DNA of 57,500 bases. It comes from Chrysomallon squamiferum. Its lineage: Eukaryota; Mollusca; Gastropoda; Neomphalida; Peltospiridae. The stretch is from positions 10,919,516 to 10,977,015 of the forward strand of contig CM022675.1 of the NCBI GenBank assembly GCA_012295275.1, given 5' to 3'. Below, piece after piece: positions 11,516 to 23,430 of this stretch. The stretch's first letter is position 1. Every line of letters begins with the position of its first letter. The notes beneath the pieces were generated by a model. That model made no database searches and was not told the origin of the DNA. It saw only the letters and a list, made by a program, of their open reading frames with translations. The position numbers and the translations under genes are program-made.

Positions 11516-12160
11516 ACTGGAAATATTAAATCATAAAATATTATTAAAGTGTTTCCGATTCTTTGTAGCTTAATCGATTCAATAAAACTCACTGGCCAAT
11601 GTGGCTTCATATTTTACATTTGCGGATAATATTTATTTTTTTCTTTCTCTGTTTCTCTATCAACGAAAAACAAGAAATAAAAAAAAAATAAAAAAGAACT
11701 AATAATAGAAAAAAATAATAATAATAAAAATTAATAGAAATAAAAAAAATAAAAGTTAAAAAAAAAAAAAAAAAAAGCCAATTTAACAGGATCGAAAATG
11801 AGCAAAAAGAGAAACATATCTCCAGTCAGAAATGAATATAATAAATTTGAAACTAAAACAAGCAATTAAGGGTCGCGGGAGAGAAAACCATGAATCAAAA
11901 CGGAAACAATAATGAAAAATGACCAAGTATGAAATGATGGGGAAAATAAATGAGAAACAAACAAAACAGGAAAAAAAATAAAAATAAAATAATAATAATA
12001 ACAATGAAAAATAAAAAAGATAAAAAAGAAGAATAGAATTTAAAAAAAAATAAATAAAAAGAAGAAGAAGAAAAAAAGTAAAATTAAATTTTTGATATTT
12101 CAAATAAATTGGTGTTTTTTCGTGAAACTTCTAATGTCATTACGGCTACCATTATAGCTA
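11516..12160. other. A-rich intergenic DNA
   Basis: Unique near 11520-11640, then A-rich with short AAT and AAAAT units to about 12080. Minus-strand Phe/Leu frames are artefacts of this composition. Confidence 0.45.
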
Positions 12161-12256
12161 CTGAAACCACAACATCAACGACGACTACTGTTACTACTAC
12201 TACAAATACTACTACAACAGTTGCTGCAGGTATTACTGTATCTTCTGTTTGCTGGA

Positions 12257-12351
<95 letters not shown>

Positions 12352-12385
12352 GTGTATCTATGTATGCATGTATGTTTATGCGAGC
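12161..12385. repeat. Degenerate (ACT)n and an 86-base (CT)n tract
   Basis: Decayed ACT/ACA triplets at 12162-12240, then uninterrupted CT at 12260-12345 followed by TATGTATG-like units to about 12380. Ser-Leu and Arg-Glu frames on the two strands are repeat translations. Confidence 0.92.
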
Positions 12386-13050
12386 ATATAGTAGTTGCGT
12401 TTGTGTTCTTACTGAACGATTGCTTGGGTGTGAAAGAAACAATCAAAATTCTCCACACTAAATAATCGAAATCCTTCGATAAGAAGATTTCGAGTACCTC
12501 ACACGCATGATAATGATCTCCGAATTAAATAATCACCGCAATCTATTTTATCTACTAAATAAAACTGCAATAACTTTTTGAGAGAAAAATTCGACATTTC
12601 GCATTAATATAGAATCGGTGTCAAATCGGGGCCAAAGTGCAGGAATTTTATTTTACTTTGTGTTTTGTTTAATTATTTCTTGCAAAACTGGATACCGTTT
12701 TATTTGGGTGTCACAACAAAAATAGCATATTTTATTGACATTATTTATTACTGTGTCTGTTTTGGTAGATGGAGATAGAAACTTTTTAGTTTCATTTTTG
12801 TGTTGGTTTTTTTTTTGTGTCTTTTTTTTTTTCCCGTATTGTATTGCACTTCGAAATGATCACATTAGGATTAAGTACGTATGTGAAAACTATGTATATT
12901 TTCCAGTGCACTTTTACACATAAAATATACATTTGAAATGCGACTTGTGTTTTGGTTAAACCCAAAGTACCAAGTTCTGAACTGCGTATAAATCTGGTAG
13001 GAATGTACTCACAAGTGTAGACACACTAGTAGATTTATATAAATGAATGA
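12386..13050. other. Unique intergenic DNA
   Basis: Ordinary AT-rich sequence. T-runs of about 10 occur near 12807-12831. No gene, RNA or repeat is recognised. Confidence 0.4.
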
Positions 13051-13302
13051 ATGAAAGAAAGAAAGAACAAAAAAAAATGAATGAATGAATGAATGAGTGA
13101 ATAAATAAATAAATATTGATAGCCTTGTATATTATTCAAAACCTTCCAGAATTTTACTTTCAGTGCATTTTAATAAAAACAGGACATATATGTACTTGTC
13201 CGTCTCTACGTCTCTATCTGCCTTTAAATCTGTGTATGTATGTATGTATGTATGTATGTATGTATGTATGTATCTATATATCTGTCTGTCTATATCTGTC
13301 TA

Positions 13303-13343
<41 letters not shown>

Positions 13344-13580
13344 GTTTTTCTCTCTATCTGTCTACATATCCACCTAGTTGTCTGTCTGTATTCCTCTCTA
13401 TCTGTATTTCTGTGCATATGTCTGTCTGTCAGTCTTTATATCTCTCTATCTATCTATATATCGGGGTATCGGTCTGACTGTTTGTGTATGTTCTGTCATA
13501 TTTCCCTATCTTGTTCTTGTCTCTCACTGTTATGTATAAAACATCACACACACACATACACACACACACACGCACAGACG
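13051..13580. repeat. (GAAT)n, (GTAT)n, (CTGT)n and (CA)n cluster
   Basis: GAAT/GAAA units near 13045-13110, GTAT at 13233-13274, CTGT at 13277-13341, decayed CTGT/CTAT to about 13465, and CA at 13547-13575. The 195-residue Cys/Val/Ser-rich frame is the CTGT/GTAT translation. Confidence 0.9.
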
Positions 13581-14190
13581 CACACAACAAACGTTGGTTT
13601 ACACACACAAATGCTCGCGGCGACTGTAATCAAACAATGGAATCCCCAAAACTCGTCTTTTCGTTTATTAATCCATCATCTTGAAAAATTGATTACTGTG
13701 TAATGTGGCCTGTTCCTTTTCCTCGTTTCTCAAACCTTGCATTAATTATTTCCGTGTTTTCAAGTTTCCGGAGAAGGCTTATGAATATTAATGTAAATGT
13801 GTGGTGTGTGTGGGTTTTATTTTTTATTTTTTATTATTTTTTTTCAATTTTTCTGAATCGGACAAAATAATACATTGATATCACCTGGGACCTTTTCGAT
13901 TCGCATATTGGAAAAAAATCTTGCGGCAGTCAGACATGGGAGAAATTCGGTCACGAAATATGCATTTTTGTCAAACACAAGAAATACAATATCAGATATT
14001 TTTATTTCATAACAGACCGGCAAAATCGTCATGAGAATGGTTTCGTGTTAAGCTGGTTCAATGGCATAAATTATTGCAGTGCAACAGCACCGGTAGATTT
14101 TGATGTTTGGAAAAAAAAGAAACAAAAAATATAAAAATAAAAACAACAACACGTCACCGAGGTTGGAAAAAGAAGATTGTGGAGAAGATG
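13581..14190. other. Unique intergenic DNA
   Basis: Normal-complexity sequence. A 62-residue minus frame at 13844-14032 has unbiased composition but no recognisable domain, so I leave it uncalled. Confidence 0.4.
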
Positions 14191-14195
14191 AAGTT

Positions 14196-14294
<99 letters not shown>

Positions 14295-14640
14295 AATATA
14301 GTGGTAAAGGTGATAGTAATATCAACAGCTGTAGCTACTTCAGTAATAATACAAATAGTCGTGATAATAATACTGAAGAATAGTAATGACAGTGATAATA
14401 GTAATTGTAGTAGTAGTAGTAACAATAGTAGTAACAGTAGTAGTAGTAATAGTAGTAATAATAGTGGTAACAGTAGTAGTCGCAGGTAGTAGTAACAATA
14501 GTAGTAATAGTAATAGTAGTAGTAGCAGTAATTGTAATATTGTAGTAATACTAGTAGCAGTAGTAGTAATAGTAGTAGTTGTAGTAGTAGTAGAGGTGGT
14601 GATGGTGGTAATGTTGGTGGTGGTGAGGGTAATTATAGGC
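14191..14640. repeat. (TAG)n tract with a long decayed shoulder
   Basis: Nearly pure TAG/AGT triplets at 14194-14294, then some 340 bases of progressively interrupted AGT, AAT and GGT triplets. Poly-Val, poly-Ser and poly-Thr/Leu frames on both strands are repeat translations. Confidence 0.92.
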
Positions 14641-14897
14641 CACTGGATTAATAGCAGATGAGTTTAAAATTATTCAGAATAGAGATAGTAATTATTTTGT
14701 AATTTAATGTTCAGACTGTTCAGTATTTAACATTATGTGATACTAAAATTATTATCTTTTTTCCTTTTTGTTACAAATGATAGTTATTTTCTTTCCTTTC
14801 GTTCGGCAGTGTTAATAGTTTGACTATTTCGTATTTTAGGAATAGATATATATATATATATATTTGTTTTTTTTTTTTCAGTTTGTTTGTACCAGAG

Positions 14898-14960
<63 letters not shown>

Positions 14961-15260
14961 ATAAAATAAATGATAGATAGAATGTAAAAGGTTATATCCA
15001 CATTACCGAAATACGTTTAACAAAAACAGAGAAACACATTTTGTGGATAATATGTTAGGATCGAATAAGTTAATATTTTGATAATATGCTTCATTTGTTT
15101 GCCGCAAAATCGCGACAAATGCACACACACACACACACACAGATAGACACACATATATATATATATTGTGTTTATTACAATGTACAAAAATTTAATTTTT
15201 GAAAAATATAGATACATACATACACACATACACACACACACACGTGAACACAAACTCATA
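14641..15260. repeat. Spaced short microsatellites
   Basis: TA near 14848-14862, an A-run at 14900-14927 running into AAAT at 14927-14960, CA at 15121-15141, TA at 15152-15166 and CA at 15220-15243, with unique spacers of 100-200 bases. Confidence 0.8.
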
Positions 15261-15805
15261 CAGTCTCCATTTTTGTTTTTTTAAATTTAAATTCAAGGAT
15301 ATATCCAAGTCTGTTTCAACTCTACATCGGCGGTGCTCATTTATATTCCACTTCACTAAACTATGACGAAAACCATTGCCGCTTGCAACAGATTAGATGA
15401 AATATTCCTGTCTCCTGAACTGAGGGCAGATCCAATTACACATCTAGGGGAGGGGCAATAACGCACGGTCACCCTTCCCCTATATATATATATATTTTTT
15501 TTTTTTTTTTACCTATGCACATTTATTCTTTTTCCTTTTTTTTTTTTTTTTTTATTTCCAAAGAAGTTATATCGTAACTGCCCTGTACCCCTCGTTTACT
15601 CAAAATCGGACCCGCCCCTGTGTGTGTTTCGTGATACTGTAGACTCTTAGAAGGTAACTGGGACATAAATAACGCCGGGATGAAGATTACAGAGAGCTGA
15701 AATCACGCGTTTCTGTTAATTTTTAATTAGAACATGGAACTTTGTAAGAAAGAAAAAAAATCAAGGTGGTGGGTATGGAACACTGACGAAGATGTATTGG
15801 AAGAA
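15261..15805. other. Complex spacer containing a possible MITE
   Basis: Unique sequence flanking a candidate degenerate MITE (15418-15620). No gene is recognised. Confidence 0.4.
15418..15620. mobile_element. Possible degenerate MITE
   Basis: The left end reads GAGGGCAGATCCAATTA. The right end, reverse complemented, reads AGGGGCGGGTCCGATTTT. The two pair at most positions and most differences are transitions, as expected for old terminal inverted repeats. Inside are G-rich then C-rich blocks, interrupted by TA and T-runs at 15480-15555. No flanking target duplication is visible, and the superfamily cannot be assigned with confidence. Confidence 0.4.
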
Positions 15806-15940
15806 GGAGAAGAAGAAGAAGAAGAAGAAGAAGAAGAAGAAGAAGAAGAAGAAAAGAAGAAGAAGAAGAAGAAGATTACGACGATGATGGTGATTATGAT
15901 AAATAATATTAATTACAACAACAAGGACGACAACAACAAG

Positions 15941-15972
<32 letters not shown>

Positions 15973-16022
15973 AAATAATAATAATAATAATAATAATAAC
16001 AATAATAATAATAATAATAAAA
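15806..16022. repeat. Compound (GAA)n-(AAC)n-(AAT)n
   Basis: GAA triplets at 15806-15875, a GAT/AAT transition, then AAC at 15915-15971 and AAT to about 16022. The poly-Glu/Lys/Asn frame is the repeat. Confidence 0.92.
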
Positions 16023-16840
16023 ATAATTTGGGAATAAAAATTATAGTCATCTGGTATCAGATGAGCGTTTTATATGACCATGATAATAAATCGGTTCAGC
16101 TTACTTTGAGGCCTGTTCCTACCAGCTAGCAATATTAACTATTTCATAAGCACCTTCCTGCAGTGTGGAGAAACTGATAAACAAATCATGCGACACTGGC
16201 TGGAACGGGACATGGACTAACTGGACGCAATGAACAGGTTTGATACCGAAGCCACTGACATCTCGACCGAGAGATCTATTTGCACTGGGCTGCATTTCGT
16301 TTGTTTTTTTGTTATAATGCTTTAAGCATCCTTACTGCGCTACATCGCATAATTCATTTAAAGGAATTCCTTCAACGTAACGAATAGCTGCGCATAATTA
16401 ATCTTAACTTTAGCGTAAGTGCTTTTTGTTTCTGGATTCATTTTGTTGTTTTTATTTGTTTTTTTCTTTCTTTGATGTCCTTAAGTAACAGTCACAGCAG
16501 CTTTGGGTGTTAAATGGATTCTGTAAGCAGGAGACAAAAAAAAAAAAAAAAAAAAAAAAAAAATGAGAGCAATGCTCAAATAAAATATTGCTTTGCTACA
16601 ATGAGAGATGTGAATAAATAATTTATTTTTGTCAAATACGAAGAGTGGATGTAGACATATTGTTTTTTTTTGTTTTCTTTGTTTTTGTTGCTTTTTCTTT
16701 TTTCATTTTATGATTCCTTATCTTAAAATGTACCTATTGTAGTATGAACAATAGCTTAAATACCATGTTGCATTAATGGCCTAACCACGTGTTTCAATCT
16801 CTGGAGTTACTGTGAGTACGTATGACCTTGTTGTGTTCTG
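16023..16840. other. Unique intergenic DNA with A-run
   Basis: 16030-16450 is of good complexity, 16536-16563 is an A-run, and the rest is unique. No gene is recognised. Confidence 0.4.
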
Positions 16841-17400
16841 GCAAATGATTGCAACAATACATTATCTATATATATATATATAATTTGTGAGTTTGAGGAC
16901 AAATGGATTTCTGTGCATAACGTATATTTGTAATATACCATACAGACAAACGATCTGGTATTTATTTAGGGACTGGAGGAGTAAATTGACTCGCATGCTG
17001 TATATTCGAAAATTAATGAAACAATTATCTGAAACGTTTTGTAACTGCCAAATGATTGTAGAAACAAATTTGTTTGTTGTACATTTGTAAATAAAAACAT
17101 CATCGAATGATATAAAACATGTTTGCAATTAACAAGCGATTGTAAAAACAAAAGGATTCTATATTTACGTGTTTCTAAATGATTAATGTATGAACAAAAA
17201 TTACCTGTAAATATTTTTTTTTTCTAATTTATAATTGACTGTAAGTGAATTATATGCTCGATGTACATTTGTAAATACTAAATACTATCAGAACAAATGA
17301 GACAAAGCACTTTTTTAATTTACAGGCGTTTGTGAGAAAACATTACTTCAGTACGTTACCATGTTATGGTTAAGTAATTGTAGGAATAAATAGACTATAT
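16841..17400. repeat. Decayed ~45 bp-period array (tentative)
   Basis: A loose phrase of the form AARYGATTGTARRAACAAA recurs near 16841, 17048, 17132, 17176, 17235, 17322 and 17371, usually followed by TATATTTRTAA-type sequence. The intervals cluster near 45 and 85 bases, as expected for an old tandem array that has lost register. A self-alignment is needed to confirm it. Confidence 0.35.
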
Positions 17401-17950
17401 TCATTTAGTAAATGTTAGTAAAAATAAATAATATGAAGATAAAGTCATTTTAATCTCCATTTTTATGTGTAAAAAAATTACTAACTTTTTCTAATTTATT
17501 TCATAACCAAAGAATTTTTTTTTTTAAATAATTTGTATTTGTGTCCGTATGTGTGTTAATATGTGTGTGTGTGTGTCTATTTTTTGTTCATACACACTTC
17601 ACAATAAAACATGCGTTAATAAATACATTATTTTGTTTATTTTTTTCAAACGGTTACACGCTTTCACAATTTTCCAGATTTTCCAAGACCTGTAATGGGA
17701 TCGGTTGATTAAAAGAAACAACTGTAATTAAACATTAAATTACACTAATGAAGCATATAACACAATGATTTAAATCACTGGAGCATGCAGCCATTTTCTT
17801 CTTTGTTCTTCGAATAACATCGTTGATGCGTCCATCTCCTTCGAAACCCAGCTAAAATCCAATACTCAAATCCAATTTTTCATCTTATAAAATTTTTCTA
17901 TTCGTTCATGCTTATTAAATTTTTCTATGGTGATTCATGGAGGGAGGGTT

Positions 17951-17954
<4 letters not shown>
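17401..17954. other. AT-rich intergenic DNA
   Basis: Contains a short GT run at 17556-17575 and otherwise unique sequence. No gene is seen. Confidence 0.4.
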
Positions 17955-18049
<95 letters not shown>

Positions 18050-18083
18050 AGAAGAAGAAGAAGAAGAAAAAAAGAAGAAGAAG
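17955..18083. repeat. 92-base (GA)n followed by (GAA)n
   Basis: Pure GA at 17955-18046 switches directly to GAA triplets with one A-rich break to about 18083. The result is a continuous ~130-base purine strand. Confidence 0.95.
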
Positions 18084-18545
18084 ATCAGAATTAAATATAT
18101 AAATCAAAGAAAAAGATAAATAATTAGTGTTATTTTACATATCACATTTCCGATTAAGAATCCAATTACTTTTTATTATTATTTTTTTTCTCTCAAGAAT
18201 CACAACACTACTCAATTCTCTGAAACATAACTGCAGGTGGACATCAGAACGAAAGCAAGACAAAAATCGCACAAGTCAGAAATAAATGTAATAATTTCGA
18301 AATGTCGAAGCCATGCGCTGTTTGTAATTTGATTTCACAATAAGCTCGCGCGTTTTCCCGCTGTTCGAAACAACACGCGCATCTTCCCGCTGTGCGGAAC
18401 AGAGCGCGCTCATTGGATGGAAATAACAGTCATGTGATTTGTTGTCTTAGATTTTTTTGTTACCATTTTTTTTCTTCTGTCTTCCTATTGTTCAGTAGTA
18501 TTTTTTTTTTTTTTTTTTTTAAATGTGAATTATCATAGTTATTAC
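18084..18545. other. Unique spacer with GC-rich promoter-like patch
   Basis: Unique AT-rich sequence except for a local GC- and CpG-rich patch at about 18340-18420 (listed separately). Closes with a T-run at 18499-18521. Confidence 0.45.
18347..18416. promoter_or_regulatory. GC-rich duplicated TTCCCGC motif with CCAAT box
   Basis: Two imperfect ~27-base units lie side by side (about 18347-18373 and 18376-18402), each of the form CGCG-NNTTCCCGCTGTNCG-RAACA. The first contains TTTCCCGC, the E2F consensus. They are followed by a perfect GAGCGCGCTC palindrome (18402-18411) and ATTGG, a reversed CCAAT box. The combination resembles a proximal promoter, but no exon is seen on either side. Confidence 0.3.
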
Positions 18546-18563
18546 TATCATCATCATCATCTG

Positions 18564-18606
<43 letters not shown>

Positions 18607-18955
18607 TGTCAATAATTAATATTCTTTCCTTCTTTTTCATAATATAACGTCTACTATTACAAAGTTACTTACTACTCCTACTACTACTACTATTACCACT
18701 TCTACTACTATTGCTTGTACCACTGTTACTACTTGTTCTGCTACAACCACTGCTACTTCTATTACTACTATTACCACCTATAATTCTATTAACAATACTA
18801 CTACTAATACTACTATTTACTACTACCACAAATACCGCCACTTCTTCTATAACTACAACTGATAATAGCTGTACTATTACAACAGCTACAACTGCAGCTA
18901 CTGCTACTACAACTACCTCTATCACTATCAACTACTACTACTACTACTACCAGTG
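18546..18955. repeat. (ATC)n/(ATT)n and long degenerate (ACT)n domain
   Basis: ATC then ATT at 18548-18604, a unique spacer, then 18665-18952 made almost wholly of ACT, ATT and ACA triplets in decayed order. Frames on both strands are Ser-, Val- or Leu-rich translations. Confidence 0.88.
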
Positions 18956-19559
18956 CGCTTAAAATATTCTGCTTGAAATTGTTTTCGACATTCATCTTCA
19001 CAAATGGAACACGAGAAATTATGCAATGTATTCAGCTCTGTGTATAGCTGGGACATTTATTTATTAATATCTCTTCTGCTGCAAGTTCACGTTCGAATTT
19101 CAGATTTACGTTCGTCGTTGAGAAAAGCCTTTTGATGTGGTTTGTTTTCAATTATTTAGGCATTCGGCTGCTGACTCTGTCGATCTATTAATCTTCCCCA
19201 CAGGATGACCATTAATAAAATTCCGTGTCGGCCCAGACACCAAATTGAAGATAATTTGTATTTGAACACGCGTTCTTTGCCGAGGAGTTATCAATTGCAT
19301 CATTGCGTTTTCGTGTTTTACCTAATGTCGTGAGCAACACGAATGAAATCGTCTTCGCAATAAATCGAATTTTATTCCTTCGTTATTTTTAATTTTTTTT
19401 TTTTTAAAAAAAAAAAAAAAAGAAAGAGAAACTTTTCTTCCACTTGCAGGCTTCAAGTTCAAAGATGTCACAGATACCAAACGCGTAAAGATTCTAATTT
19501 TGCGCATGGTTGCCCGCAAGAACTAGTTTCTGTTTTGTTTTCAAAGAAATGACTTTTTG

Positions 19560-19564
<5 letters not shown>
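18956..19564. other. Unique intergenic DNA
   Basis: Normal-complexity sequence with an adjacent T-run and A-run (19391-19420) that could fold back on itself. No gene is recognised. Confidence 0.4.
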
Positions 19565-19637
<73 letters not shown>

Positions 19638-19745
19638 ACGTACACCATTTCTTTTAAAAAAAATTATTATTATTATTATTTTTTTTTTTCTTCCCTCTGC
19701 TCTCTCTCTCTCTCTTTTAAACTCCTCCTCCTTCTCCTCTGCACC
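19565..19745. repeat. (GA)n, (ATT)n and CT-rich tracts
   Basis: Pure GA at 19565-19635, then ATT with T-run at 19664-19690, then CT- and CTC-rich sequence at 19697-19745. GA and CT arms face each other across about 60 bases and could pair as an inverted repeat. Confidence 0.9.
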
Positions 19746-20544
19746 CCCCCTCATTTCTCACCACAAAATAATGGCGTCATTGCATGGGCTGAATAATTTG
19801 CTCGTAGATGACGCAAGTCCGCGTGCGGTTGATCAGTTTAATTTCCTCCAATTCGATTGTGCGCCGACACAAAATGTTACAATGAGCATGTAACTGCGAT
19901 AGATGTTCTATAGAAAATTAAGAAAACTGTTTGAAAAGTTAATGTCAAATTAATGCACGCGCTAGCAGGTGGCTGCCACTGCGGGCCACGTGGTCGTGAT
20001 GAAAGAATAACAACAGACATGTTTTCGTTGCACAATGATTGCCGTGCGGTTTTTTCGGGGCTCTTTTCCGTCGAAACGAATTTGTATCTGTTTTAAAATT
20101 TTCCCCCTTTTTTTTTTTTTTTTTTTTTGTATTAATTAATATTAACTGGCGTCGTTACACGAAATGGATTAACTCCAAATTGAAATTGGTAACTGAGAAA
20201 GATTAAAAAAATGTCCAGTTAATTGGTAGGAAAAACAAAAATTTATTGAATTAATGGAAATTTAATGCTGTACTCGTTGTAATAAATAAATTCGTTATTC
20301 GGTTTCTTTCGAAACAGTGCGATTTCGGTGTTAATACCCATGTTTGCTATTGTTCATTTTTTTTTTTTTTCTTTCATTTCTGTAATATTGTTATTAAAAC
20401 GAAAACAACAGTAATTATAAAAACGACAGCAGCAACGTGTACCATACGTGACAAAGATAAGACAAAAATTCGAATGTTTTGGATTTAGTTTTTTTGTTTT
20501 ATAACTATTATTATTTTTGCTATAACTTGTAATAAAGTTAAAGT
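19746..20544. other. Unique intergenic DNA
   Basis: 19750-20100 is of good complexity with CpGs and includes GCGGGCCACGTGG near 19981-19993. A T-run lies at 20108-20128. No gene is recognised. Confidence 0.4.
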
Positions 20545-20564
20545 ATTAGTAGTATAGTAGTAGC

Positions 20565-20632
<68 letters not shown>

Positions 20633-21080
20633 CAGTACTAGTGGTAGTGGTAGTAGTAGTAGTACTAGCAGTCGTTAAAGCAGCTTTAAAAGCAACAACA
20701 GTAATAATAATAATTATAATTTTTTGGATGATGTTTTTTTTTGTTGTTGTTGTTGTTTTGTTTTGTTTTTTCTATCGATATTGTCAGTTTTAAAACTGAG
20801 AGCAACATATGCCAGCATGCTTTAGTAGTAAAAGTTGTAATAGCGATAACACTAGTCGAAGTAACAGTGGTACTATTAAGTGGTGGTGATTAGAGTAGTA
20901 ATAAAGAAATAATGATGGTAATAATAGAAATGATCGCCGTATTGGTTTTATTATTATTAATAGTAGTAGCAATGGTAATAGCAGTAGTAGTAGTAGTAGT
21001 AGCTGTTGCAGCAGTAGTAGTGGTTGCTGCAAAAGTAGTAGTAATAGTGGTATAAGCAATAGTAGTAGTATGGGAGGTAG
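20545..21080. repeat. Two degenerate (TAG)n domains
   Basis: TAG/AGT triplets are nearly pure at 20560-20633, then decay to about 20690. After a GTT run near 20737-20765, a second decayed AGT domain spans about 20820-21080. Confidence 0.88.
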
Positions 21081-21147
21081 TAATTTTGAAATACTAATAG
21101 TAGATGTTATGTTACGAAAAAGAAGGAAAGAAAATTAATTACTGGTA

Positions 21148-21188
<41 letters not shown>

Positions 21189-21300
21189 TAATAATAATAT
21201 AGCAAAACATCCATATACGTGTGTATTTGTACGTAATAATTTTTTTTTTTTAAAAAGCAAAAAAGTCCTTCAATGATGACATTCATAAGACTTGTCACCA
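21081..21300. repeat. (AAT)n tract and flank
   Basis: AAT triplets with one AAC at 21149-21199 in AT-rich flanks. Confidence 0.85.
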
Positions 21301-21600
21301 AAACTCAGAAGCTGAGTAAAAGTGGACGTCAAGCGTGGAATCAGTTCTTGTAATTGGAAGCGCGCACCAAGAAAACTTTGCTCGATTGGTGTCCGACTTC
21401 AAAGCGAGAACAATCATTGATTTTGCAATGTACACGGCGCAGAGCCGCTTCAAACACACAGACCATCAACTTCTTTTGATTGGGTGTTGTCGACAGATGC
21501 ATTTCAGATAACCTCTTTTCAGAGGTGCAATAAATCTGCCATCGTTGGCGAAAGAAAACGATATTTTTATCATAATCTATTTAGTTCAAGATGCAAAAAG
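21301..21600. other. Complex, homeodomain-site-rich island
   Basis: About 270 bases of normal-complexity sequence. It contains CAATCATTGATT near 21411 and GCAATAAATC near 21528, forms that resemble PBC- and Hox/Cdx-type homeodomain sites. No reading frame is convincing. It is a candidate regulatory element by inference only. Confidence 0.35.
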
Positions 21601-22063
21601 ATGTCAAGTATTTTTTACTTCTATTTTTTTTTTTTCTATTTTTTTTTTTTTTTTTTTTTTTAAACCAAAAAAATAAAAAAAATGGGGAGAGAAATAAGTT
21701 TGTCCCACTCAGTTTGATTTCATTTTTAATTTTTAATTTTTTTAATTTTTATTTTTTTATTTTTTATTTTCTATTTTTTTTTGGAAAGAGGATATGAAAT
21801 GTTTAAATTTTCTTTGTTATTTATTTATTTATTTATTTGTTTGTTTGTTTGTTTGTTTGTTTGTTTATTTGTTTATTTATTTTATTTTATTTTATTTTAT
21901 TTTCTAGTTATTATTATATTATATTATTTTCTGTCTACATTTATTCATACAGATTTTTAAATGTGTGTTGTTTCTCGCATTCATATTATTTTAACATATT
22001 TAATTTAAAATTTATTTTATTTTAATTTATTTTATTTTAACAGAGAGAGAGAGAGAGAGAGAA

Positions 22064-22154
<91 letters not shown>
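21601..22154. repeat. T-rich, (ATTT)n/(GTTT)n, (ATTTT)n and long (GA)n
   Basis: T-rich sequence at 21620-21780, ATTT/GTTT units at 21815-21880, ATTTT to about 21905, then GA at 22042-22154 with one AAGG interruption. Confidence 0.9.
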
Positions 22155-22156
<2 letters not shown>

Positions 22157-22380
22157 TTGGCCACTGAATATTAATGTTAGAAACAATCACGATAATAACA
22201 GTAGTAACAGTACTAATAGTAATTATAGTAGTAGTAGTAATAATAGTAGTAGCAGCAGAGTAGTAGTGGTAATTATTATTATTATTGTTGTTGTTGTAGC
22301 TATTGTTATTATTATCTGATAAATAAATAAAATAAATAAATAATAATAATAAAAAAATATGAAATAAAAAAATGGAAACT
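22155..22380. repeat. Degenerate (TAG)n-(ATT)n-(AAAT)n
   Basis: Decayed AGT triplets at 22195-22270, ATT/GTT to about 22318, and AAAT to about 22350. Confidence 0.8.
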
Positions 22381-23050
22381 GCATAATCGTATACACTCTT
22401 ATTCTTCTTCTCTCTTTTTTTTTAATGAATATACATTACATTATCATTTTAATAAATAATAACAATAAATAAAATAATAATAATACATATTTCTTTTTTT
22501 TAAATTACAAAGAAGTTCTAAATACTGGAAAAAAACGAAAAAAAAAACGAAAACGAAATAAATACCTTTCCTTCAACTTTTCATTTCATACCGAAAAGGA
22601 ATGAACACATATAAAGTTATTTCATTTCGCCCAATTTAAGATATATGACGGCAGGACGGAAAACGAAATCTTCATCGGATAGAAAAACGTTTATATTTCT
22701 TTTGTTAAGACGAAGTGACACTAATGATAAATGCCATAAAAACATTTGCATATATATATTTCGAAGTGCGAACAGCATAAAAACAGCGATTTTGTTCAAT
22801 ATACGTTACCTCCGACAGTTTTGTATGTGTATGATGTATAGTTTTGACTTCAGTGTGCTGTTATTATTTTTCCTCTTCTCTCTGACAGTTAATCATTGCG
22901 ATAATATTGCATTTCCCAAGGCATATTTATCGGTTTTTAGTATTTAATCTTAACGCTCGTGTGCAAGTAATTTGCATATTAATAAGTTGTATTTCTTATT
23001 CACGAAGAATGCATGATGAGATGACGAATGTAATTGCTGCAACACCATCA
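22381..23050. other. Unique AT-rich intergenic DNA
   Basis: Ordinary-complexity sequence. A 100-residue plus-strand frame (22645-22947) has mixed composition but no recognised domain, and the opposite strand is also open, so it is not called. Confidence 0.4.
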
Positions 23051-23430
23051 TTAAGTGCGACAGTTACTTCCACTACTACGGTTACAACCACCACTACTTC
23101 CACAACAACTACTACTACTAACTAAGACAACAACAACTGCTACTACACCATTAGAACTACTTCAATGGCCCAGTATCCTACTCTTATTACTACTATTACC
23201 ATTATTGTCAGTATTAGTAGTATTAACAGTAACAGTAGTAATAGTGGCTGTAGTAATAAAATAGTAATAGTAGTCGTAGCAGTAATAGTAGTTTTATACC
23301 ATGAGTTGTGACGATGATAGCAGTGGTAATAGTAATAACAGAAGAAGCAGAAGCAGCAGAAGAAGAATATGATGATGATGATGTTGACGATGATGATGAT
23401 GATGTTGACGATGATGATGACGATTAAGGC
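23051..23430. repeat. (ACT)n domain switching to (AGT)n, then (GAT)n
   Basis: Decayed ACT/ACC triplets at 23055-23200 are followed by AGT triplets at 23205-23340. This is the reverse complement of the first block, so the two could fold as long arms. A GATGATGATGATGTTGAC unit then repeats across 23368-23422. Confidence 0.85.

Noticed and set aside
22645-22947. 100-residue plus-strand frame with mixed residues
   Set aside because: No known domain. An overlapping open frame on the minus strand and ordinary AT-rich composition make chance the simpler explanation.
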